Position numbers and translations under genes: made by a program
Shown here: positions 1 through 9,737 of the stretch, one piece after another
Layout of the letters: every line of letters begins with the position of its first letter
How positions within the stretch are numbered: position 1 is the first letter of the stretch
DNA from: Leyella stercorea
GTDB lineage: Bacteria > Bacteroidota > Bacteroidia > Bacteroidales > Bacteroidaceae
NCBI RefSeq assembly: GCF_019052365.1
Contig: NZ_JAHQUY010000012.1
Coordinates: 1 to 54,341, forward strand
Length of the DNA: 54,341 nt
Reading direction: 5' to 3'
The notes under the pieces: generated by a model
Databases searched by the model: none
Told to the model about the DNA's origin: nothing
The model's input: the letters and a program-made list of their open reading frames with translations, nothing else

Positions 1-2
1 AC

Positions 3-251
3 TTCTATGGAGAGAGTGCCAACGCCATCAAGATACAGATTTGGGTCACCCTGATAGCCAATCTCCTTCTGATGATCATACAAAAACGTATAAAACGACC
101 TTGGAGTTTCTCTGGATTGGCTACAATAATAAGAATCATGCTCATGTATTATGTGAACTGCTACACTTTCCTTGAAGAGCCTGAAAAAGATTGGGCAAAA
201 ATGATTCAAGAGGCTAAGGAAATACCTCCTGAACCAAGTCTGTTTGATTAG
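3..251 (+). CDS. IS4-family transposase, C-terminal end (partial)
   Basis: An open frame enters from the left edge and stops at 249-251, giving 82 residues. The start, reading FYGESANAIKIQIWVTLIAN, resembles the C-terminal part of IS4-type DDE transposases, where a GES.NA.K.QIW motif carries the final catalytic Glu and is followed by a basic helix and a short hydrophobic tail. The DDE Asp residues lie outside the window, so intactness cannot be judged. The next gene begins on the opposite strand after a hairpin, which suggests the right end of the element lies within about the first 400 bases. Confidence 0.7.
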   Translation, partial: FYGESANAIKIQIWVTLIANLLLMIIQKRIKRPWSFSGLATIIRIMLMYYVNCYTFLEEPEKDWAKMIQEAKEIPPEPSLFD

Positions 252-278
252 AGGGGGCTTACTTTTGGGAAAAACAGA

Positions 279-307
279 CCCGAAGTCCAGTTTTAAAGGA
301 CTTCGGG
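279..307 (+). terminator. Hairpin after the transposase
   Basis: The 10-bp arms CCCGAAGTCC (279-288) and GGACTTCGGG (298-307) enclose a 9-base loop, and GCAGGGTTTTTATT follows. It is a plausible terminator for the transposase gene. It could instead be a subterminal structure of the insertion sequence. Confidence 0.5.
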
Positions 308-364
308 CAGGGTTTTTATTCTCTTTGGAGTTTTAGCGGACAGCAATAGTTTAATAAGTATTAG

Positions 365-401
365 TAACCGACGGCTAACGAGTGTTTGTAACCGTCGGTT
401 A
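365..401 (-). terminator. Inverted repeat downstream of susD
   Basis: TAACCGACGG (365-374) pairs perfectly with CCGTCGGTTA (392-401) across a 17-base loop, 8 bases past the stop of the minus-strand susD-like gene. No clear T-run follows in the minus direction. It could be an RNA 3'-end stabiliser rather than a terminator, and part of the arm is echoed at 414-420. Confidence 0.35.
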
Positions 402-409
402 ATGAGTTT

Positions 410-2065
410 TTAATAGCCGTCGTTCTGCTTCAGAGCACCACCCGACTTCGTGATTTCTGTTGAAGGATACGGGAACACCATGAGATGGTCGTCGTACTCT
501 ACGGGCTTAACCGCAGGGTTAGCCTCGTTGAGATAGTCCTCGTACGGTCCTACTTCGAAGGTGCTGTTCCAGTCGCTGCGGTCGGCATAGTGGCGAGCAC
601 GCGGGTGAGCGTTCAGCTCCTTCTTAGCAAGCTCCTTAATCTCGGCTGCACCAGAGTGGAACCAGCGCTTCAGGTCGTAGAGATGGTCGCTGTACTCGAA
701 AGCGAGTTCGCAACGACGCTCGTGATAGAGGTCAGCCCATGTAGCGTTGCCCGACAGCGGAGTGAGGTGAGAGCGGTTGCGCACGCGGTTGATGTCCTTT
801 GCTGCGAGGTCGGCATGACCGAGAACGAGGTTTGCCTCGGCACGGAACAGAAGCATCTCGGCAAAGCGTACGAGCGGCATGTGAACGCGCGCTGTAGGCC
901 AGTTGCCGTTAGAGCTTACGTAGCCGTTCTTGTCGGCATTCTCGTACTTGAACGGATCCATGTACTTGTTGATCATGAAGCCCGACTCAACGTCTGATGT
1001 AGAGAAGAACTTGCGTGTCTCGCCGAAGAACTGGAACTCCTGACCGTATTCGAGCACAGAGCGTGTGATGCGGGCGTTGCCTGCACCGTCCTTCAGCATC
1101 TCCTCGAAGATGTCGTACGACGGCTTGATCTGACCCCAACCGTTGTAGACGCCCCAACCCTTGTTCTCAAGGATTACGCCAGGGAACTCAGAGCCGCCAG
1201 GAGTGTCGCCACCTGTGCCGGCAATGCCGAAGAGGTATTCCTTTGTCCAGTAGTTAGAGAAGTCGGAAGAGAAGATGTCTGCGAACTCGGGAGCGAGGTC
1301 GCGTCCGTACTCATTCTCAAGAGCGTCTACCATCTTTATCACGTTCTCCCACTGCTTGCTGTCGAACGCAGCCCAGTAAGCATAGACCTTAGCCTTGTAA
1401 GCAACGGCGGCTGCCTTGTGGGCACGTCCACGGTTGTCGATGCCGTAGTCCTTGAAGTTCGGCAGATACTTGATGGCGTTGTCGAGGTCTTCGATAATCA
1501 TCTTGTAGTTGTCTACTACCGATGCCTGCTGCTTCGGAATAGAGTTGTCGTAGCCGCCAGGGAAGTCCTCGTAGCGTACGAACGGCACACCCTGCTTGTC
1601 GTTACCGTAGCGGTAGGCAACATAGAAGTGGCTGAAGGCGCGCATGAAGAACGCCTCGCCGAGCGAGCGTGTCTCTACAGCGGTGAGCGCAGTAGACTGC
1701 TGCTTCTTGAGCAACTGCTCCACAACCCAGTTGGCGCGAGAGATGACGCCGGTAAGGCGTCCGTATGTGCCCTTCAACGGGTCTTCATCGCCTGTATACT
1801 GGAGGTTGGCGAGAGTAGGATAGCTGCGCGTACGCCCCCAAACGATGTCGCACGCACCGCCCTGCTCCCAGTAAAGTTCGCGACCGAAGAGGCCCTCCTG
1901 ATGAATCGGCGCATAGAGAGCGTCGATAGCATCTACAGCCTGGTCGTCATTGGTGAAATATAGCGTCGTAGTAGGCTCGCCCTCTTTCTGTACGTCGAGG
2001 AAATCGCTACACGAGCTCAACAGTGCCGCAGAGAAAACGGCTGTCAATATATATTTTGCTTTCAT
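410..2065 (-). CDS. SusD/RagB-family outer-membrane nutrient-binding lipoprotein
   Basis: 551 residues. The N-terminus is a lipoprotein signal with lipobox LLSSC (Cys19), followed by the DFLDV start typical of mature SusD/RagB proteins. The body is the all-helical SusD fold, with TPR-like helices and a C-terminal half rich in Trp and Tyr (for example LYHERRCELAFE near residue 450, a family hallmark). It acts as the surface lid that passes a ligand to the partner SusC channel encoded 21 bases upstream in the same operon. No glycosidase or sensor accompanies the pair here, so the ligand cannot be named. The family is sure; the substrate is unknown. Confidence 0.92.
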   Translation of the reverse strand: MKAKYILTAVFSAALLSSCSDFLDVQKEGEPTTTLYFTNDDQAVDAIDALYAPIHQEGLFGRELYWEQGGACDIVWGRTRSYPTLANLQYTGDEDPLKGTYGRLTGVISRANWVVEQLLKKQQSTALTAVETRSLGEAFFMRAFSHFYVAYRYGNDKQGVPFVRYEDFPGGYDNSIPKQQASVVDNYKMIIEDLDNAIKYLPNFKDYGIDNRGRAHKAAAVAYKAKVYAYWAAFDSKQWENVIKMVDALENEYGRDLAPEFADIFSSDFSNYWTKEYLFGIAGTGGDTPGGSEFPGVILENKGWGVYNGWGQIKPSYDIFEEMLKDGAGNARITRSVLEYGQEFQFFGETRKFFSTSDVESGFMINKYMDPFKYENADKNGYVSSNGNWPTARVHMPLVRFAEMLLFRAEANLVLGHADLAAKDINRVRNRSHLTPLSGNATWADLYHERRCELAFEYSDHLYDLKRWFHSGAAEIKELAKKELNAHPRARHYADRSDWNSTFEVGPYEDYLNEANPAVKPVEYDDHLMVFPYPSTEITKSGGALKQNDGY

Positions 2066-2086
2066 AGATATTGCTTTTTAGTTGTT

Positions 2087-5000
2087 TTAGTAAGTAAGTT
2101 TCACACCGAAAGAGAATGTGCGAGCCACCGGATACTTCATAGCATCCCATCCGCCACACTCGGGGTCGATGCCGGTGTAGTCGGTGATGGTGCAGAGGTT
2201 CTCGCCACTTACGTAAACGCTCAAACGACTGCTGCGCGAACCGAAGTGTGAGCACTTGCGGAGAAGGTTGGTGAGGTCGTAGCTTACGGTCACGTTCTTC
2301 AGACGCAGGTATGAAGCATTCTCAAGATACCAGTCGGAAGCTGTAGAGAAGTTGCCGTTCGGGTCGTTCTTAGAGAGGCGCGGAATGTCAGAGTCGCGGT
2401 TTGTCTCGCTCCATGCGTCGAGGATGCGCGAGTCGCGGTTGAAGTTGCCTTGAACGTCTGAGAGTGTCATGTACTTGGCTACGTTCATCGCCTTAGCTCC
2501 TGCCACGCCCTGAAGCATTGCAGAGAAGGTGAGGTCTTTCCATGTGAAGCCTGCAGAGAACGAGAAAGTGTACTTCGGTGTGGCAGAACCACAGTACTGA
2601 CGGTCGGCGTCTGTAATCTTGCCGTCGCCGTTCTTGTCGATGAACTTCAAGTCGCCTGCCTTTGCGTTAGGCTGAATGCGGTTGCCGTTCTTGTCTACGT
2701 AAGAAGCTGCTTCGGCATCGCTCTGGAAGATGCCTGCGCTCTTGATGAGGTAGAACGAACCGAGAGGCTGACCCTCTGCGTCCTGATAGCAGTAAGGCAG
2801 GTTGCGGAACGAACCGTCGCCGGTCCATACACCTGCGTTGCCGTCTGCGTCCTTCACGCCGATGTCGCTAACCCAGTTCTTGAGCCAAGAGAAGTTGCCG
2901 CCAACGTAGTACGACCAGTCCTTATTGATGCGGTCGTTCCAGTTGAGCGAGAGCTCGAGACCACGGTTACGCACCTCGCCCTGATTGATGAGCATCGGGT
3001 CGAGACCGATAGAGCCAGGCCAGTTCATCGACTGAGTCTGGATGAGGTCGAACGTGCGCTTCTCGAACCAGTCGAACTGCAAAGCCAAACGGTCGTTGAA
3101 CATATTGAGGTCGAGACCGAGGTCGAACTGCTCTGAGGTCTCCCAAGTCAGGTTGTTGTTGAGAGCGATAGAGTTGTAGATGAATGTATCCCACAGCTGG
3201 TTCTTCTCAACGCCATACTGCGCCTGCTCCTGCCAAGAATTTGTAGAGAGCACTGCCGAACGGTAGTTGTAGCCGATAGAACCGAGGTTGCCCACACGAC
3301 CCCAAGAAGCGCGGAGCTTGAGGAGCGACACGAGGTCGGTCTTCGGGAAGAAGGCTTCGTTAGAAATCTTCCAACCGGCTGTCACAGCGGGGAAATCGCC
3401 GTGGTTCTTGCTCTTAGGCAGACGACCTGCATAGTCGCGGCGCCAAGAAGCTGTGAGGAAGTAGCGGTCATCGAACGAGTAAGCCAGACGGCCGATGAGC
3501 GACACGTTGGCGTCAGGGCCTGTGAGATAGTCCTTGCCAGACACGGAGCCTGCGTAAGCGATATACTGCAGATAGGGCGACTCGTCGGCGAAGGTCTTGC
3601 CGTTCAGCTCGAAACCGCGTATGTTGAAGTGGTCGGCTGTGGTAGAGAAGAGTGCGCCTACGGTGTGCTTGCCGAAGGTATTGTCGTATGTAAGGGTGTT
3701 CTCTGTCTTCCACTGGTCGGTGCGGTATGTGCTCTCGGTGAGCGAGTTGGCGCCGTCGGGCTTACCTACCTCGTCGCGACGCGGCGTGAAGCCTTTGTAG
3801 TGGTTCGACTGCAGGTTGTATGTAAAGCGGCTCACGAACTTCAAACCAGGCACTACGTTCGCAATCTCCAATGATGTGGTTGACCAAGCGTCGTTGGTGC
3901 GGTCGAAGATGTTCTTGGAAGAGAGCGTGCTGATTGGGTTCACAGCGTCGCCATGAGCATCGGCAAAATTGTTGCCGTATGTAGCGATGTACTTTGGATC
4001 CTCGGTTGTTGTTCCGCCGAAACCGCTCTTTGTGAACGGACTGTAAACGGTGGCACTTGCCGGCATGTAGATAGCCGAGAGGATAGGTCCGGTGTAACCC
4101 TCATTGGTGTCTGTAGTGCGGCTCTCGGTGTTCTTCCATACGAAGTCTTCGCTGATAGAAACCCACTTGTTAATCTGATACTTGCCTGTATAGTGCAGGG
4201 CAAGGTTCTTGTTGAACGTATAGCGCATTACACCCTCGTCGTTGTCGTAAGCGAACGACAGACGGTTGGTGAATGTGTCTGTACCTGCGTTGATGGCTAC
4301 GTTATGGCGCTGGTAGAACGCTGTGCGGAACACCTCGTCCATCCAGTTGGTGCGGGTTGTGGCTATCCACGGGTTCTTCTTTTCATCCCAACCGTTAGGC
4401 AGAGCCAGACCTGCGTTGGCGTAAGAGCGCTTGCGCATCTCTATCTCCTGCTGTGCGTTGAGCGGCTTGGGCAGGTTTGTAGCGTTGCGCACACCTACCA
4501 TACCCTCATAAGAGACTGATGTGGCACCCTTCTTTGCCTTCTTTGTTGTCACGAGCACTACGCCGCCGGCTCCAGACTGCGCGCCGTAGATAGCTGCTGA
4601 AGCGGCGTCCTTCAATACTACTATCGACTCGATATCGTTGAGCGAAGCGATCGGTGCACCGGGCACTCCGTCTACTACCCAAAGCACGTTGTCGCCGTTC
4701 TGCGAACCTTGACCGCGAATCACGATGTTAGGAGCGGCTGTAGGGTCGCCACCGTCGGCAGCAACGGTTACACCTGCCAACTGACCCTGCAACATGCCCT
4801 CGGTAGAAGTAACGGGGCGCACAGCCAGCTCGTCGACATTGCTCACAACGCCAACGGCTGCCGAGAGGTCCTTCTTCTTTGTAGCGGTACCGTAACCGAT
4901 GGCTACAACCTCGTTGAGCATCTTGCTGTCCTCGTCGAGGACAACAACGATGTCGCGGTTGTTAGCGCCGACCTTCACTTTCTTTGTTGTATAGCCTACG

Positions 5001-5302
5001 TATGAAATCTCGAGTGTGCCTCCAGGCAGCACCTGAAGACCGAAATTACCATCTACATCAGTAACTGTGGCAGCCTTGTATCCAACAAGCTTAACGGAAG
5101 CGCCAATGATAGGCTCTCCGTTCTGATCCTTCACAACGCCCTTGACGGAAATGCTACCGCGCAATGGCTGTTGAACCTCAGTCGCATTGGAGAAAGCAGT
5201 GCCTGCATAAGCCGAAGAGGAAAACGACAACATAGAACATGCGGCTACTCCGAAGATGCCCCACATCCAGTTTTGTTTAGAAATACCTTTTCCCATGTTC
5301 AA
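2087..5302 (-). CDS. SusC/RagA-family TonB-dependent outer-membrane receptor
   Basis: 1071 residues. A signal peptide (about 1-33) is followed by a carboxypeptidase-regulatory-like beta-sandwich (about 51-135, GVVKDQNGEPIIGASVKL), a plug domain (about 145-260, with IRGQGSQNG and VDGVPG motifs), and a 22-strand barrel whose last strand ends in an aromatic-rich FGVKLTY. It forms the energised pore of the SusCD complex, with the downstream lipoprotein as lid. Met3 is an equally possible start. A good promoter lies 66-97 bases upstream. No ECF sigma/anti-sigma pair or hybrid two-component sensor is adjacent, so regulation of this locus is not visible in the window. Confidence 0.95.
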   Translation of the reverse strand: MNMGKGISKQNWMWGIFGVAACSMLSFSSSAYAGTAFSNATEVQQPLRGSISVKGVVKDQNGEPIIGASVKLVGYKAATVTDVDGNFGLQVLPGGTLEISYVGYTTKKVKVGANNRDIVVVLDEDSKMLNEVVAIGYGTATKKKDLSAAVGVVSNVDELAVRPVTSTEGMLQGQLAGVTVAADGGDPTAAPNIVIRGQGSQNGDNVLWVVDGVPGAPIASLNDIESIVVLKDAASAAIYGAQSGAGGVVLVTTKKAKKGATSVSYEGMVGVRNATNLPKPLNAQQEIEMRKRSYANAGLALPNGWDEKKNPWIATTRTNWMDEVFRTAFYQRHNVAINAGTDTFTNRLSFAYDNDEGVMRYTFNKNLALHYTGKYQINKWVSISEDFVWKNTESRTTDTNEGYTGPILSAIYMPASATVYSPFTKSGFGGTTTEDPKYIATYGNNFADAHGDAVNPISTLSSKNIFDRTNDAWSTTSLEIANVVPGLKFVSRFTYNLQSNHYKGFTPRRDEVGKPDGANSLTESTYRTDQWKTENTLTYDNTFGKHTVGALFSTTADHFNIRGFELNGKTFADESPYLQYIAYAGSVSGKDYLTGPDANVSLIGRLAYSFDDRYFLTASWRRDYAGRLPKSKNHGDFPAVTAGWKISNEAFFPKTDLVSLLKLRASWGRVGNLGSIGYNYRSAVLSTNSWQEQAQYGVEKNQLWDTFIYNSIALNNNLTWETSEQFDLGLDLNMFNDRLALQFDWFEKRTFDLIQTQSMNWPGSIGLDPMLINQGEVRNRGLELSLNWNDRINKDWSYYVGGNFSWLKNWVSDIGVKDADGNAGVWTGDGSFRNLPYCYQDAEGQPLGSFYLIKSAGIFQSDAEAASYVDKNGNRIQPNAKAGDLKFIDKNGDGKITDADRQYCGSATPKYTFSFSAGFTWKDLTFSAMLQGVAGAKAMNVAKYMTLSDVQGNFNRDSRILDAWSETNRDSDIPRLSKNDPNGNFSTASDWYLENASYLRLKNVTVSYDLTNLLRKCSHFGSRSSRLSVYVSGENLCTITDYTGIDPECGGWDAMKYPVARTFSFGVKLTY

Positions 5303-5367
5303 TAAATTTTAATTAATATATGCAATAGATTATTATTCGCTGTAAATGTAATAGTTGATATTCATTG

Positions 5368-5399
5368 CAAATGTAGGCAAAATATTAAAATCAAGCAAA
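5368..5399 (-). promoter_or_regulatory. Promoter of the susC-susD operon
   Basis: Read on the minus strand, TTTG (5396-5399), then 20 bases, then TACATTTG (5368-5375). This is the Bacteroidetes -33/-7 pattern, about 65 bases before the susC start codon. Confidence 0.7.
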
Positions 5400-5545
5400 T
5401 AAATGTTTCGAAGAATTAAAAAATGAAACGTTATTTTAAAGTTTACGTATCAAAAGCAACTGAAAAACAGAGCGAATCAGACTGATTAGCAACATCTTTT
5501 TGCATTGATACAAGACAATACGAGGCAAAAAAAACGTGCATAACT

Positions 5546-5576
5546 TTTGCCGTTACATATTAAAATGCTAACTTTG
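5546..5576 (+). promoter_or_regulatory. Promoter of fructose-bisphosphate aldolase
   Basis: TTTG (5546-5549), 19 bases, TAACTTTG (5569-5576): a near-consensus Bacteroidetes housekeeping promoter. Transcription would start near 5583, leaving a leader of about 79 bases. With the susC promoter it accounts for the 359-base divergent intergenic region; nothing else is seen there. Confidence 0.8.
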
Positions 5577-5661
5577 CAGGTGGATAAAGCTATACATTAT
5601 TATATAATGTGGCAGACCAGCAACGAAACAAACGTTTTTATACATAAAACAATAAACAATT

Positions 5662-6669
5662 ATGGTAAACTACAAAGAATTGGGCTTGGTGAACACACGT
5701 GATATGTTCGCAAGAGCCATCAAGGGTGGTTACGCTATCCCTGCATTCAACTTCAACAACCTCGAGCAGCTCCAGGCTATCATCAAGGCTTCTTCAGAGC
5801 TGAAGTCACCGGTTATCCTTCAGGTATCTAAGGGTGCACGTGCTTACGCTAACGAGACTCTTCTCCGTTACATGGCAGAGGGCGCTGTAGAGTACGCTAA
5901 GGAGCTTGGCTGCAAGCATCCTGAGATCGTTCTCCACCTCGACCATGGTGACAGCTTCGAGCTTTGCAAGAGCTGTGTAGACCTTGGCTTCTCTTCAGTA
6001 ATGATCGACGGTTCTTCACTTCCTTACGAGGAGAACATCGCTCTTACAAAGAAGGTTGTAGAGTACGCTCATCAGTTCGACGTAACTGTAGAGGGCGAGC
6101 TCGGTGTATTGGCTGGTGTAGAGGATGAGGTATCTTCTGACGTATGCCACTATACAAAGCCTGAGGAGGTTATCGACTTCACAACTCGTACAGGCGTTGA
6201 CTCACTCGCTATCTCTATCGGTACTTCTCACGGTGCTTACAAGTTCACACCGGAGCAGTGCACACGCGACCCGAAGACTGGCAAGCTCGTTCCTCCTCCA
6301 TTGGCATTCGACGTCCTCGACGAGATCATGGAGAAGCTCCCGGGCTTCCCAATCGTTCTCCACGGTTCTTCTTCTGTACCACAGGAGTATGTTGACATGA
6401 TCAACGAGTACGGTGGCAAGTTGCCTGACGCTGTTGGTATTCCTGAGGAGCAGCTCCGCAAGGCTTCTAAGAGCGCTGTTTGCAAGATCAACATCGACTC
6501 TGACTCTCGTCTCGCATTCACCGCTGCTGTTCGCAAGGTATTCCACGACAAACCAGGTGAGTTCGACCCGCGTAAGTACTGCGGTCCTGCACGCGACCTC
6601 ATGGAGCAGATGTACAAGCACAAGATCACAGATGTGCTCGGTTCTGACGGCAAGCTCGCTCAGTGCTAA
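5662..6669 (+). CDS. fba: Class II fructose-1,6-bisphosphate aldolase
   Basis: 335 residues, full length for the class IIB aldolases common in anaerobes. It reversibly cleaves fructose-1,6-bisphosphate to glyceraldehyde-3-phosphate and dihydroxyacetone phosphate in the cytosol. Visible catalytic and metal residues are Asp94-His95 (LHLDHGDS), His190 (GTSHGAYK) and His234 (LHGSSSVP). The codon use is strongly biased toward a narrow set (GCT, CTC, GTT), as expected for a highly expressed glycolytic gene. It is monocistronic, with its own strong promoter and a perfect terminator 36 bases after the stop. Confidence 0.97.
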   Translation: MVNYKELGLVNTRDMFARAIKGGYAIPAFNFNNLEQLQAIIKASSELKSPVILQVSKGARAYANETLLRYMAEGAVEYAKELGCKHPEIVLHLDHGDSFELCKSCVDLGFSSVMIDGSSLPYEENIALTKKVVEYAHQFDVTVEGELGVLAGVEDEVSSDVCHYTKPEEVIDFTTRTGVDSLAISIGTSHGAYKFTPEQCTRDPKTGKLVPPPLAFDVLDEIMEKLPGFPIVLHGSSSVPQEYVDMINEYGGKLPDAVGIPEEQLRKASKSAVCKINIDSDSRLAFTAAVRKVFHDKPGEFDPRKYCGPARDLMEQMYKHKITDVLGSDGKLAQC

Positions 6670-6704
6670 TCAAGTGGCTTAACATTTAAAGCTAAATAAA
6701 ATGG

Positions 6705-6740
6705 AGCGCTCGAAACGTTTATCGTTTCGAGCGCTTTTTT
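6705..6740 (+). terminator. Rho-independent terminator of fba
   Basis: A 13-bp perfect stem AGCGCTCGAAACG (6705-6717) / 6723-6735 encloses loop TTTAT and is followed by a T-run. Confidence 0.92.
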
Positions 6741-6763
6741 ATTAGGATAAAACCGAGTAGGTG

Positions 6764-6873
6764 AAAAAATCCTCCATATCTTCCAGAAACAGTGTAACCA
6801 TCACAATATGAGAACAATAAAGGCTGGCAGATAATTTGCAAATAGAGTTATCTGCCAGCCTATCTCCCAGGCA
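6764..6873. repeat. Dispersed hairpin element, copy 1
   Basis: About 110 bases shared with 27888-27998. The order is AAATCCTCCATATCTTCCAG, a variable spacer, a perfect 13-bp stem (6822-6834 / 6848-6860), then a second CTATCTCCCAG. It lies between the convergent genes fba and the TPR gene, between their terminators. It encodes no protein. See the finding on covariation with copy 2. Confidence 0.75.
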
Positions 6874-6885
6874 TGGTATTTAACG

Positions 6886-6915
6886 AAAAAGGTGAGCCAG
6901 ACGGCTCACCTTTTT
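6886..6915. terminator. Bidirectional terminator
   Basis: GGTGAGCC (6891-6898) pairs with GGCTCACC (6903-6910). The stem is flanked by five A on the left and five T on the right, so it can end transcription from both fba and the opposite TPR gene. Confidence 0.85.
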
Positions 6916-6972
6916 ATATTAAAAAATGTTATTTTCAAATTTAGTCTACAGAGTAATCTTACTTTTAGCCGA

Positions 6973-8394
6973 TTACTTCAGATTCATAATCTGCTTAGCA
7001 GTCTCGTCGTCAGGACGAACCTCGAGCAACTTTGCAGCCCACTGCTTAGCGTCAACTACTTTGTCGTTCTGGATATAGTGAACAGCGAGATACTGGTATG
7101 CTGTGCCGAGCTTCTTCAAGTCGCCTGCGCTCTTCTCCGGCTGTGACTCGATCTTGTCGATGAGCTTCTTGTAGTAAGGAAGCGCAAGACCAGCCTTCAA
7201 GTCAGGGTTGATAGCGTGGTAGAAGTTAGCCTGCTTGAAGAGAGCATAAACAGCAGCGTAGTCGTACTTCTCTGCAATCTGACCATAGATGTCGGCAGCC
7301 TTCTTCAGAGCAGCCTTCTTGGCAGCCTCGTCTGTAGCAGCCTCTGACTCCTCAAGGTAGATGTCAGCGAAGTTGTCGTACTCCTTATATGTGCACTCGT
7401 CACCCTTAGCAGCGAGGTAAGCCTCGTAAGCAGCTACAGCCTCAGGGAACTTCTTAGCCTTAACGTAAGCGTCAGAGATGAGCTTGTTAACCTCCTTGTT
7501 CTCCGGGTCAACCTCTGAGATGTGCTTGTAAGCAGAGATAGCGTCGTCTATGCGACCTACGTTCAGGAGAGCATCAGCGTAGTATGTATAGTCGCTTGCT
7601 GTGTACTTAACAGTGTCGGTAGCTGCGAAGAGCTTGTCGCCGTACTCTACAGCTGTCGGGTAGTTCTTCTGCTTGTCTGAAGCGTAGAGAACAACGCGGT
7701 TGAACGCACCGTAGCTCGGGTACTTCTGAATACCCTTCTGAGCAAGACTTACAGCCTTGTCGTAGTCCTCAAGAGCGTATGCTGTAAGAGCGTAGTCGAA
7801 GAGGATGTAGTCCTCGATAGTTGTCGGGTCGGCAACCTTGTCGTAGTGAGCCATAGCCGACTTCAACTGACCGTTGCGTGAGTACATACGACCTGCAGCT
7901 GCGTCAACAGGATAGTCGGGCTTAACAGCACGGAGCTTCTCGAGCATTGCAACAGCTCCGTCCGGGTCTACCTTCTGGTAAACGGTAGCGTATCTTACGT
8001 ATGAAGTCGGGTTAGTCGGCTCATAGTAAGTACCCTGCTCGTAGAAACCGGCAGCCTTACCGCCGTCGTCCTGAGCAGAAGCGATGTCGCCGAGGAGGAT
8101 GTAACCCTCTGCACTCTTGGCGTTAGCCTTGATAGCGAGGTTAGCGATTTCCTCTGCCATCTGGTAGTTCTTAGCCTCAAGGAAAGCACGACCGAGAGCT
8201 GCGAGAGCTACAGCGTCCTTCTTGTGAGCCTTCTTAAATTCCTTAACCTGATCCTTAGTAGCGACAGCGTCGCCCTTAGCATCTACGATAACTTTTGTGA
8301 TAGCGTCGATATCAGCCTGTGATGTCTGCGCCATTGCCGGTACTGACAAACTTGCGAGAAGCAGTCCAGCTACGAGATATTTAATAGTCTTCAT
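6973..8394 (-). CDS. Periplasmic tetratricopeptide-repeat protein
   Basis: 473 residues with an N-terminal signal peptide ending in VPAMAQ (about residue 22). The rest is alpha-helical, with repeated TPR-like pairs such as AALGRAFLEAKNYQMAEEIA and YADALLNVGRIDDAISAYKH, about ten in all. It is the last gene of the exbB-exbD-exbD-tonB-pstS-like cluster, which ties it to TonB energisation of outer-membrane transport, probably as a periplasmic scaffold. That role is inferred from position only. Codon bias is strong, suggesting high expression. The start is ATG at 8394, and the gene is 118 bases from the lipoprotein gene, so it may also have its own promoter. Confidence 0.85.
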   Translation of the reverse strand: MKTIKYLVAGLLLASLSVPAMAQTSQADIDAITKVIVDAKGDAVATKDQVKEFKKAHKKDAVALAALGRAFLEAKNYQMAEEIANLAIKANAKSAEGYILLGDIASAQDDGGKAAGFYEQGTYYEPTNPTSYVRYATVYQKVDPDGAVAMLEKLRAVKPDYPVDAAAGRMYSRNGQLKSAMAHYDKVADPTTIEDYILFDYALTAYALEDYDKAVSLAQKGIQKYPSYGAFNRVVLYASDKQKNYPTAVEYGDKLFAATDTVKYTASDYTYYADALLNVGRIDDAISAYKHISEVDPENKEVNKLISDAYVKAKKFPEAVAAYEAYLAAKGDECTYKEYDNFADIYLEESEAATDEAAKKAALKKAADIYGQIAEKYDYAAVYALFKQANFYHAINPDLKAGLALPYYKKLIDKIESQPEKSAGDLKKLGTAYQYLAVHYIQNDKVVDAKQWAAKLLEVRPDDETAKQIMNLK

Positions 8395-8512
8395 AATTCG
8401 TATTGTTTAATTTGTTAATATTCCGTTTACTGAATTGATGTTATAACAACACACTTAGTTTAAATGGATGCGTGAACATTAGCATATCTTAGCGAAAATT
8501 CGTAATTCTAAA

Positions 8513-9484
8513 CTATTGGTTGCTCACCTGCACGTCGCGGATGGTTATCTCGCCGCGTGAGGGGAGCAGACCAGCCTTGAAGAGGATGAGCTGACCCTTG
8601 GGCGACTCGATGAAGTGGGCGAAGCCCCACGGCAAGCCGCGCTTCGGGTCGTTGAGCAGCGCCCAGATTGTACGCACGAACGGATAGCGTCCGTTGAGCA
8701 GCCAAGCCTGGTAAGGTTTCCATGAGTTCATGGCTGTAGCATGGTCGAGCTTTGAGACAGACATCACGCGGATAGCCTTGTTCCATGTGGTGTTGGTAGA
8801 GTCGCGCTTATCGTTGAGCCAGTTGCTGCCGATTACGCCGATGGCGTTCGGTGTGCGTGCCACGTAGTCGATTACGTCCTTGCTGTTCTTTGCTGCGAAG
8901 ACGTTCGGACTGTTGATTGGCTTGCCGCCGAGGATTGAGTCGCAGCAGTAGTTGACGGCGCTCGACTTGCGGTTGTCGAAACAAACCCAAATCTCACCGA
9001 GCTTCGAACCAGGATTTACCTCGTTCCACTTTGTCTTCTTGCCCAAAAGAATGTTCTTCACATCCTTCACGCTGATGCATGAATCGAGATTCTGAGTGTT
9101 ACAGATGAGCGCCATGCCGTCGTATGCGAGACGCACAGCTTCGGGGAGCATGTTCAGTCCGTCCTTTACGTATGTGTACTCCTTCGGAGTGAAGTTGCGT
9201 GCGGTGATGGTGAGCCATGTCTTCTGCTTGAGAAGCATGTTTACGCCGTCAATCTCGTTGGTGTAGATAGGTTTGAGCTTGGTGTTGGGGCATTGCATCT
9301 CGTAGACACCGATAAGCTCGTCGATTATAGGACTGAAGCTCTCGTCACATGCAAAGCTGATTTCGCCCTGAGTTGTTGTGTCGGTTCTGCCGTCCTTGCG
9401 TTTCTTCTCGCCGCCGCACGAAGCCATGACGAACATCATTGCCACGAGAGCGAGTATCGATATGTTCTTAAAATTAGTCTTCAT
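8513..9484 (-). CDS. PstS-like substrate-binding lipoprotein of the TonB cluster
   Basis: 323 residues. Lipobox MASC (Cys23, in MMFVMASCGG) predicts a lipid-anchored periplasmic protein. The body resembles the PstS/phosphate-binding family: ISFACDESFSPIIDELIGVY near the start, an internal NAIGVIGSNWL, and KGQLILFKAGLLP at the end. No phosphate ABC permease (PstA, PstB or PstC) is nearby. It sits between tonB and a TPR gene instead, so it may serve the Ton system rather than phosphate import. That reading rests on context; the fold assignment is firmer. Confidence 0.82.
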   Translation of the reverse strand: MKTNFKNISILALVAMMFVMASCGGEKKRKDGRTDTTTQGEISFACDESFSPIIDELIGVYEMQCPNTKLKPIYTNEIDGVNMLLKQKTWLTITARNFTPKEYTYVKDGLNMLPEAVRLAYDGMALICNTQNLDSCISVKDVKNILLGKKTKWNEVNPGSKLGEIWVCFDNRKSSAVNYCCDSILGGKPINSPNVFAAKNSKDVIDYVARTPNAIGVIGSNWLNDKRDSTNTTWNKAIRVMSVSKLDHATAMNSWKPYQAWLLNGRYPFVRTIWALLNDPKRGLPWGFAHFIESPKGQLILFKAGLLPSRGEITIRDVQVSNQ

Positions 9485-9737
9485 CGTTTCTTCTATTTTT
9501 ATTATAGATGATACATACAGGTATCGGCTGCGCCGCTACTGAATGTATAACGCTAAATTCTTATATATATTGTGAGATACAGTTCAAATTAAGTGGACCG
9601 CATGTGCAGTCGGTGGGGTGAATCGCGCTACAGAGCGCCGAATGTTGCATTGCGCAGAAGTATAGAACTACAAGCGACAATAAAGAGTTGCGGAGTGGTA
9701 TGAAACAATTTGGTTTCGAGAAACCTGATTTTAAGCT